A DNA stretch of 64,000 nucleotides from Eonycteris spelaea (Eukaryota; Chordata; Mammalia; Chiroptera; Pteropodidae): positions 3,052,001 to 3,116,000 of the forward strand of contig PUFA01000077.1 in the NCBI GenBank assembly GCA_003508835.1, written 5' to 3'. Positions 57,600 through 64,000 of this stretch are shown piece after piece. Made by a program: the position numbers and the translations under genes. A model generated the notes under the pieces. The model was not told where the DNA came from. It was given only the letters and a program-made list of their open reading frames with translations, and searched no databases. Numbering within the stretch: the first letter of the stretch is position 1; every line of letters starts with the position of its first letter.

Positions 57600-57840
57600 T
57601 TCATTCTCTCAGTGCAAGGCATGGGGATGACAGTGAGCTCTGCACAGTCAAGGACTTTCAAGTTTAGGGTAGCTGGAGCAAAGCATTGTGGGAGAGAGGG
57701 TGGCGGTGGGAAGGCACCAAGCTGTTAAAATGGTCCATATGCTCCACGGAGTCTAGACTTCGTCTGGCTGGCATTGGTGGACGCTGGTTATTTCATGCAG
57801 GGCAGGGACGGGGTTTGATTTACTTCTCTGAATGGTCATT
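57600..57840 (-). repeat. L2 LINE fragment, antisense
   Basis: 'ggtagctggagcaaagcat', 'gggagagagggtggcggtgg' and 'agggcagggacggggtttg' fit the antisense 5' extension of the L2 3' region, next in order after 57110-57260. Confidence 0.45.
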
Positions 57841-57844
57841 CTGA

Positions 57845-57990
57845 GCATATGTGTATTTTCTTTGTCCAATAGAACTGTAAGCATGCTCTTGGTGGGGTCA
57901 TATCTTCACTTATTTTTCCCTGTACATCGATAATGCTTAGCAGAGTAAAGGACACATATTGAGAGGACAGTAGCTAATGGATTCATTAAT
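57845..57990 (+). repeat. L2 LINE 3' fragment
   Basis: 'tccaatagaactgtaagcat', 'cttatttttccctgtacat', 'cgataatgcttagcagagta' are plus-order L2 3' text, in opposite orientation to the neighbour. Confidence 0.6.
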
Positions 57991-58084
57991 TAACTGAGGG
58001 ACACAAACCCATACTCGAGTATTGTTGCAATATGGCTGCTGTAGCCTATGTTCTGCCTAATATTTAGAGATCTCAAGAAGTCTT

Positions 58085-58260
58085 AAGCTGTGCTTCTTAA
58101 TTTTAACATGAACACAGATCACCTGGGGATCTTATTAAATGGCGATTCCGATTCATTATGACTTGGGTTGGAACTGAGATTCTGCATTTTAATAAGCATC
58201 CAGATGCTGCTGCTGCTGATGATGATATAGATTCCCACATTTTGAGTGGCAGGAATCTTA
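58085..58260 (+). repeat. MER5A hAT element, nearly complete
   Basis: 'aacacagatcacctggggat', 'gaactgagattctgcattt', 'aataagcatccagatgctg', 'cacattttgagtggcagga'. MER5A is a short non-autonomous hAT-Charlie transposon. A small GAT/CTG triplet run has grown inside it. Confidence 0.8.
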
Positions 58261-59100
58261 ACATTCAGTTGCGTTATTTGGAAAACTTCTGGTGGTGAGA
58301 TCATCTATGAACTGTGAGACTTACTACAGGGATTATGGAAATGGAGAGTCTAGACACTATTCCTTGATTAAGATGCGATACAGCTCCTTAGGGACTGGTT
58401 TTAAAGGCAAGAGCATGTCTTTGAGGCCCCTTGGGTAAACATGGATGTTATTTGCCTTTAGGGGAATTTCTGATGCTGCTGCCAGTTTCTTCCTTTACTG
58501 CCAAGGACTAAATTCCGCAAGAAAATCCATTAGTAACAGTGCAGTTGATAATAGAACCGCCTGTAAAGTCAGAGGGCTCTAAAAACAGCATGCTATCAGC
58601 ATGCAATTTCTTTAAGCCTATATAAAATAGAACCTTTTCTCAGGAATTTTCAAGTTTGAAATTTGATGATAGGCCAGTTTGTAATTTCTTGATACTGTCC
58701 TCTTTGTCTCTGTTCTCTTTTACATACTTATTGTCATATAATGGCAATCTGAATATCCGGAGGGCCTCACCAGTTTGTAGGCATAAAGACAGCCACATGG
58801 GTGAGGTGGAAGTCTGCTGGCATGATGCCACTCATTACTATCAGCAGGAGCTTGATCTTCATTTTGAGGTCCCCTGACTTCTCTCTTGTCTCTCAGAGAG
58901 GCCCCAGGCCACGTCACCCATTGTCCTCCATGTTAATGTGGTTTTTTGCTTTCATTTCTTCCGTCTTTCAGCAGTGGACCCACAATGGCTACTCCATCTC
59001 AGACAGCAACCCAGGACACTGACGGCCTCCTTAGCATCCACACCCTGCATGGGTGCGACCGCCGCTTGCCTGGACTGAAGCTTTCCCCTTGTGAGCCTAA
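58261..59100. other. Unassigned DNA with a splice-acceptor-like site
   Basis: No repeat is recognised. A strong polypyrimidine stretch (58947-58969) ends in CAG at 58969-58971, directly before a short frame that stops at 59020-59022. This could be a terminal exon but has no other support. Confidence 0.4.
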
Positions 59101-59104
59101 GCTG

Positions 59105-59340
59105 GGAGGTAGTCCAGGGTAGCAGCTAAGAGAATTCTGTCTGGAGACAGGCTGCCACCTGTCAGTTTGGATTGGGACAGTTATTTAACCACTCCACACC
59201 TCAGATTCCTTACCTGGAAAATGGGATTAACTAGACTTTGATATTCTTAAAATTCTTGAGAAATTAAGATAATCCACTTAAGCTTCTAACACGTCATTTC
59301 TGGCTAAGAAAATACTCAGTAAATGTTAACCATTATTCTC
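59105..59340 (+). repeat. MIR SINE, nearly complete
   Basis: 'gtagcagctaagagaattct', 'ctggagacaggctgccacct', 'cacctcagattccttacct', 'ggaaaatgggattaactag', 'aatactcagtaaatgttaac'. Plus strand; covers A-box side to the L2-like tail. Confidence 0.85.
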
Positions 59341-59884
59341 ACTGCTTTTTTAGTGTCCTGGTCCCAGCCTGGCTCAGCTCCGTTTCACTGCAGCACATCT
59401 GAGGCCAGTTAGCTAATGAGGTTCCCATGACATGGCTGATGGCTCAGGAGATGAGAAGGGAATTAAAACTGCTATTTAATATGAGGACTCTAAGATGTAA
59501 TAGACTCGAGGGTAGTCTTCTGGGGTCCCTTGAAGGGACCTCCTGGCATGCCTGTAGGTCTGTCTTTCTATGTCAGAAGCCAGTTTTCTCACACATTAAA
59601 AGAATGTCCTCGAACTTATCTAGACTCCTGCGAGTCCAGGCTCGGAGACAAGTTTCGTCATCCTGGGGCCCATTTTGTCTTCCAGGATCAACTCCTCGTT
59701 AGGGTTGCTGACAGTAGGAGTCTCCACTTTCTTTAAAGAGCCTTTATCCTACTCAGAGGTGTCACCTTACGTGGAATGCAAGCCTGTGTCTGTCTCCTTC
59801 CCAGTCTTGCTCCAGGATTCACTCGCTTTTCTTTGTGTAGAAGATAACTGAACTCCTGGCTCAGTTCACACTCACTCTCTACTC

Positions 59885-60350
59885 AGGTTCACTCCTCCAA
59901 AATAGTCTTTCTAAAATATACTTTTTATTAATTTGCCTCCTGCTTAAAGCCATGTTGCCTCCCACCCCACCCTCGCCCCCAACCCCCGCCCCCAGCAGTA
60001 CTTTGGAGAGAAATTTTTTTTATATGTGCTGGTCCTTCTTCCTTAGACACCCTTTTCTCCTTTTCTCCTTTTCTTTTTTTTTTTCAGAAACGCCCATGCA
60101 ACCTTCAGGATCCAGCTCAAATCTGACTTCTTCTATGGATTCTTTCTAGAGCCTGGCTGGCACCCTGTGTTCCCACGCAGCAGCCAGGCCTCACTCCTGC
60201 AGGCCCCATGACGCTCTGAGCATCACTCCCTCACACTGCGGTGCACAATGATTTGCTTCTAGCTCTGCCTCCCACCACGAGAGGGATCTCCACGAGAGCA
60301 GCGGTCACAGCAGTGGCCAGTGAATGAACGAATGTTCACCTTGCATGTTC
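59885..60350 (+). repeat. L2 LINE, 3' half
   Basis: 'gtctttctaaaatatactt', 'tgcctcctgcttaaagccat', 'ggatccagctcaaatctgac', 'ttctagagcctggctggca', 'gagggatctccacgagagc', closing with 'cagtgaatgaacgaatg'. A C-rich insertion or expansion sits near 59960-59995. Confidence 0.65.
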
Positions 60351-60372
60351 CCTAGTTGTTTCGATCTGCTTT

Positions 60373-60392
60373 GTTTATTTATTTATTTATTT
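60373..60392. repeat. (TTTA)n short repeat
   Basis: Five units; simple sequence. Confidence 0.85.
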
Positions 60393-60419
60393 TCTGATCC
60401 TTCCTATAGGCTTTGCTTT

Positions 60420-61385
60420 ATATGTGAGAAAGGACGTTCGCCAGCTCGGTGACCAGTCCAGAGTCACCCCATGAGCTGAGGTAAGAGAAGAGGGAAGTCA
60501 ACTCAGACTGAGTTCTTTGGACTTTAATTCCAATACCCCCCTTTCACGACTCTTGATTGCTTCCTTTCGACAGAAACTAAACCCGGGTAGGAAAAGGGTA
60601 AGATCTCAAGGACAACACGACGTGAGGTGAAGAAAGGCTGCGAGGAGATGGTGACACACAGAGCGAGCACAGCCACCCCATCGCCAGGACTCAGGGAGAA
60701 AGCCGCTGGGGGTGATGAGAACCTGAGGTTTTCTGTCGAGGAAGAAATTCGTCCACTAAAATCAGGTGGATGGGAATGGGGGTGGGGAGGGAACTAAAAC
60801 AGATTCCACTCAAAATCTGGTCTCAAGCACCACCTTGCAAGGTGTCATTCCTTTTCAGCAGCCCTCTGGAGCGCTCTTAAGTGGCGATGGCTAATTTCGT
60901 AAAAGTCTTGAACAGCTGCTAAGAGTCCTTTTTAAAGCTGAAAGCAAAACAAACACGCCAGGAAGTTTTACAGAGCTGAGAAGAAGCTCCGGAGAGGGTG
61001 AGCGCCGCGGAAATAGTTCTGAGATGGCGATGGGTGATCACAATGTACCTTGTTTCTAACCCCACAAGCGTTGTCGCCTCACCCACTTGCAAGTCCTGTG
61101 GGCGGTCTGAGCTTGGGAGGAGGCGGGTGTGTGCCGGGGAGATGCCAGGCTGGGAGGGCTCAGAGCTATTTCAGGCTCAAGGCCAACATCCATGGAGACC
61201 TTGAGTTCCGTCACCGAAACTGTCTGGACTTTCAGCCCCGTATGCCAAATGCGGTTTCCAGAAAAAGGATCTGTCGCGTATTTGGAAGCCCATCAACCAG
61301 CCGTCGTCTCGTCACTTTCACGCATGAGAGCTTTTCATTCGTGAAGGGTGTATTATTTTGCTTAATTATGGGCTCTGAGGGGATG
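60420..61385. other. Mildly CpG-enriched, unique-looking segment
   Basis: CpGs are scattered through this stretch at a higher rate than in the rest of the window, with small clusters near 61003-61012, 61066-61072 and 61120-61134. No TATA box or repeat is recognised. It could be a weak or decaying CpG island. The 151-codon frame at 61050-61505 runs into a MIR and shows no domain, so it is not called as a gene. Confidence 0.4.
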
Positions 61386-61389
61386 GCAC

Positions 61390-61625
61390 AGAGCGGCGGA
61401 AAAAGCTTGAGCTCGGAGTCAGAGAGACCGGGTCTGAATCATGGCTCTGCCCCCGCCCCCAGCGTCGGGGCGCGGGCCTGGCGGGCCTTTGTGAACCAAG
61501 AATGACCCTGTAATATTTACCTCTAGTGTACGGTAGTTGTTAGGGTTAGATTGTTAGTTCACTTCTCAAATCTTGCATCGTTCTTCTATGCAGATATTTA
61601 ATAATCAGTAGCTAGTATTAATTAA
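61390..61625 (+). repeat. MIR SINE with GC-rich insertion
   Basis: 'ttgagctcggagtcagagag', 'ccgggtctgaatcatggctc', then a GC-rich stretch (about 61448-61490) absent from MIR, then 'tgtaatatttacctctagtg', 'ttgttagggttagattgtt'. Plus orientation. Confidence 0.7.
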
Positions 61626-61684
61626 GTGTCTGGCTCTATTACATTAACATTTGGCAAATGAGATTTCGTTTTCACTCCAGAAGT

Positions 61685-61750
61685 TGTGTGTGTGTGTGTG
61701 CTGTTTATATGTATATGCCTATATATATATACATATATATATATATATGT
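61685..61750. repeat. Compound TG/TA microsatellite
   Basis: (TG)8 followed, after a short spacer, by TATA-rich alternating units with ACATAT steps. Confidence 0.92.
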
Positions 61751-62885
61751 CATATGTTTTCCTTTTGCTTGTAAAAGCTACTGTTTATATTAAATTTCCA
61801 TTTTCCAGTGGAACATGCCATGACTTGGTATGAAAATACCTCCCTAAGCTCACCTTTCCTAGGAAGTTTTCTTAAATGGGGCCTTAACAGTGCCCTACAG
61901 ATGCTGATTTACGTCACCTAGACGATTTGTTCTTTTTAAACACATATAGTTCCTTTTGTAATCATCTATGCAGTGATTAATTCTACCTTTCTAAAGGAAG
62001 GAGTGATTTGAAAAATTGATAAGATCAGAAGCCTTTTTCTCCATCACTCAGTCACTGACTCTTCATCCCAAGTATGGGGATAACATTGGACCTATGTACC
62101 TTATAATTCCACCCCCCCCCCAAAAAAAATCAGGTAAGATCATAAGTGGGAAAGGATTGTATAAATTATAAAAGATATGTGCATGCAACGTATGACATGA
62201 CTTTTGCTTTAGATCCTTTAGCAGTAGTTAGGAAAGTTCTTGTGCTATGACCGCCTGCCTCACGCGGTTGACTGGCTGGTGTTTGATGCCTGGGAGTCAC
62301 CTTGAGGCTGCTGAGAGCCTCTTTCCACCACCGGATGTCAGGAGGTTGGGCAGCTTCCTTGAGTAATTGTCTCCTCTGACTCATGTGCCTTGCAGTCCCC
62401 ATAATGACCTGTGCACTACCCAGTGTGAGCAAGGAATTTCCTCTTGGAGGTTGTTTAAAGAATAACCCCAAACATTCCGCTTAGTCTTTTTTTACACCCC
62501 TTCCAATACTACCTACCGAGTAGCCACAGAACAAATCTGTGCTGCTGCGGATTCAGGTTTGCTGAAATGTATTTTGAGCAGACACTCTGGGAAGGGCACA
62601 ATATCTCCACCCTTCTAATCAGACTCTCTTCGAGGGTACTTATGTCTCCTTAAAGACCTAGTTGGGATGAAAGAACATAATTAATATATACAGTGAGTGC
62701 CAACAGGTGGTCAGGGGATACTTTTTAGGAGTACATGACTATCTCTGTTTCTGGTTTCTCCTCTTTTTTCATCTTTTTTCTCTTACTTTCCCTTTACTAT
62801 ACTTTTCCAAAAAATCGACCTGCAATGGCATTCCCATGCATACGCTATTAACTTCATTAGAAGTATTAGTTGTAGGCATGTAGTC
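61751..62885. other. Unassigned DNA
   Basis: No repeat is recognised. A C10 run directly followed by A8 occurs at about 62110-62128. The 101-codon antisense frame at 62166-62471 has no recognised domain. Confidence 0.4.
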
Positions 62886-62889
62886 CAGA

Positions 62890-63055
62890 TCTGAGATTTT
62901 CATCCCTTGTTGTTTATTGTAATTACCTGAGTTAAAGGATACCGATGCTTGGGCCCCAACTGAATTGATGTCTGAGAGGGGTGGGCCTTGGGCCTGATGC
63001 TTTTTAAAAGTTTCCAAAATGATTCTGATGTGCAGCCAGGGTATACTAGTTGAAG
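62890..63055 (+). repeat. MER5A-like hAT fragment
   Basis: 'ttgtaattacctgagttaaa', 'gatgcttgggccccaactga', 'ggccttgggcctgatgctt', 'ccaaaatgattctgatgtg' match the MER5A interior in plus order. The 133-codon antisense frame crossing it is spurious. Confidence 0.7.
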
Positions 63056-63309
63056 ATACTTGGAAAGTGAAGATATGACAAAACTCTTCTAAAAATAAAA
63101 TAAAATTAGATTTATGGCTCAAAGAGCTGCAATCATGTGGTTTGGCCACACTTGCTTGTTTTCTACCCATTGAATAACAAACATTTTTTTGAGAACCACA
63201 GAAAGGGGTTGGTGATGCCCAGCCAAAGCTTCTAAGGTAAGTTTTAAAGATAAGATGAATGACTACAAAACACCATTAGATCTAGTATTGTTTGGGAGCA
63301 TATTCTGAG

Positions 63310-63520
63310 CCATGTGCTACACTAAACACTTTTATGTACATTATGTCACTTAGTCTTCTCAACAACTCTACAAGGCATTATTATTATTCTTAAATTACAA
63401 ATGAAGAGACAGAGGCACGAGTGATCGCTTAGATAGCTCAAGAACTGACCACTAGTTAGAAGTGTAGCCAAGAGATTCAAATACAGGTGGTTGGACTGCA
63501 GTCTTCCTTTTAATCATCAG
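63310..63520 (-). repeat. MIR SINE, antisense
   Basis: 'cacttagtcttctcaacaac', 'acaaggcattattattattc', 'caaatgaagagacagaggc', 'agattcaaatacaggtggt'. Clear antisense order. Confidence 0.8.
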
Positions 63521-63572
63521 ATGATATCTCCTCTCTGCATTGACAGATAAGATGAAAATATGGAAATTAACT

Positions 63573-63755
63573 GGAGCAGTGATTCTCAACCTTGGCTACT
63601 TACTAAAATTGGGGCATCTTTGTAAGATGTTCTTTGCTCAGATCACACCTTAGGCATATTTAATCTACATCTCTCAAGAATGGGACCCAGACATCAATAT
63701 TTTTAAGTGCGTAGGTGACACCAATGTACAGACAAGATTGAAGACTGCTAGTTAG
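63573..63755 (+). repeat. MER5A-like hAT element, nearly complete
   Basis: 'gcagtgattctcaaccttgg' is the terminal inverted repeat end, then 'ctcagatcacaccttaggc', 'cccagacatcaatattttt', and a closing 'gattgaagactgctagtt', the other, decayed terminus. Confidence 0.75.
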
Positions 63756-63818
63756 AGGAAAGAGAAAACACAGACGAGAATTATCAGGGAAAGCTTTATA
63801 GGTATATGTTACCGAACT

Positions 63819-64000
63819 TGACATGAGACAGAATAATGTCCCCTCCCTGCCAAAGATGTTCGTGTCTCAATCTTGGGGACCTCTGAGTATATGGCATTGT
63901 ATGACAAGAGAGACGTAGGTGTGCACATGGAATTAAGACTATTAAATCAGCTGGCATTAAAATGGGGAATTAGCTTGGATGGTCCAGGTGGACCTAATAT
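63819..64000 (+). mobile_element. MLT1B/C-type LTR, cut by the window end
   Basis: Begins 'tgacatgagacagaataatg' and continues with 'aagatgttcgtgtctcaatc', 'ctctgagtatatggcattg', 'tagcttggatggtccaggtg'. This is the 5' half of an MLT1-type MaLR LTR in plus orientation. The rest lies beyond the window. Confidence 0.8.

Noticed and set aside
61050..61505. 151-codon plus frame
   Set aside because: It ends inside a MIR copy, overlaps other frames in the same GC-richer DNA, and has no recognisable domain.
62769..63170. 133-codon antisense frame
   Set aside because: It crosses a MER5A-like element and shows no domain.
1..64000. CRISPR arrays, bacterial operons or phage
   Set aside because: No regularly spaced repeats, no ribosome-binding-site and long-frame pattern, and the repeats are clearly mammalian.
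1..64000. tRNA or other classical RNA genes
   Set aside because: Only MIR-derived, decayed A/B-box relics were found; none can fold as a cloverleaf by eye.

Overview
This is a non-coding stretch of nuclear DNA from a placental mammal. No window-scale gene is visible. No open frame looks like a conserved protein, there is no convincing exon-intron series, and I see no rRNA, tRNA, CRISPR array or bacterial-type gene. The class of organism is read from its interspersed repeats: MIR and L2 copies on both strands, MER5A-type hAT fragments, MLT1-type ERVL-MaLR LTRs, and old L1M/HAL1-like LINE pieces. I found no full-length young lineage SINE: no Alu, B1/B2, ruminant Bov-tA, carnivore CAN or horse ERE motif. 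That argues against primates, muroid rodents, ruminants and carnivores, but does not name a species. All family names are from recognition by eye; no search was run and boundaries are approximate.

Layout. 0-4.3 kb: mostly unassigned AT-rich DNA, with an ERVL-like stretch at 1.6-2.6 kb. 4.3-6.4 kb: a nearly complete antisense MaLR provirus, with remnants of both LTRs and internal sequence. 7.7-9.1 kb: two MLT1-type LTRs in opposite orientation. 10-13.3 kb: HAL1/L1-like LINE sequence broken by younger insertions. 14.6-18.1 kb: a class I-like LTR, an MLT1A-type LTR, an L1 3' piece and another MLT1 LTR carrying a long GA repeat. 20.0-20.4 kb: the 3' end of an RTE/BovB-like LINE, with the best preserved coding fragment in the window. 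20.7-32.9 kb: L2, L1, MIR and LTR remnants with microsatellites.

33.0-48.4 kb: the least repetitive part, with a GC/CpG-richer patch at 33.1-33.7 kb and several repeat-free AT-rich stretches that could be conserved regulatory DNA, which cannot be tested here. 48.5-51.4 kb: an L1 in plus orientation with a 5'-UTR-like head containing two diverged units of about 136 bp, joined directly to ORF2. 52.2-54.0 kb: antisense L1 interrupted by an MLT1 3' end. 54-64 kb: L2, MIR and MER5A pieces, a mildly CpG-enriched segment at 60.4-61.5 kb, and an MLT1 LTR cut by the window end.

There is no gene network to describe. Function, if any, would lie in cis-regulatory elements or in introns or flanks of a gene outside the window. 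I did not find an undescribed biological system. The most useful observations are the near-complete MaLR, the frameshifted RTE coding end, the L1 5' repeat units, the 28-bp tandem duplication, and a few candidate regulatory sites.
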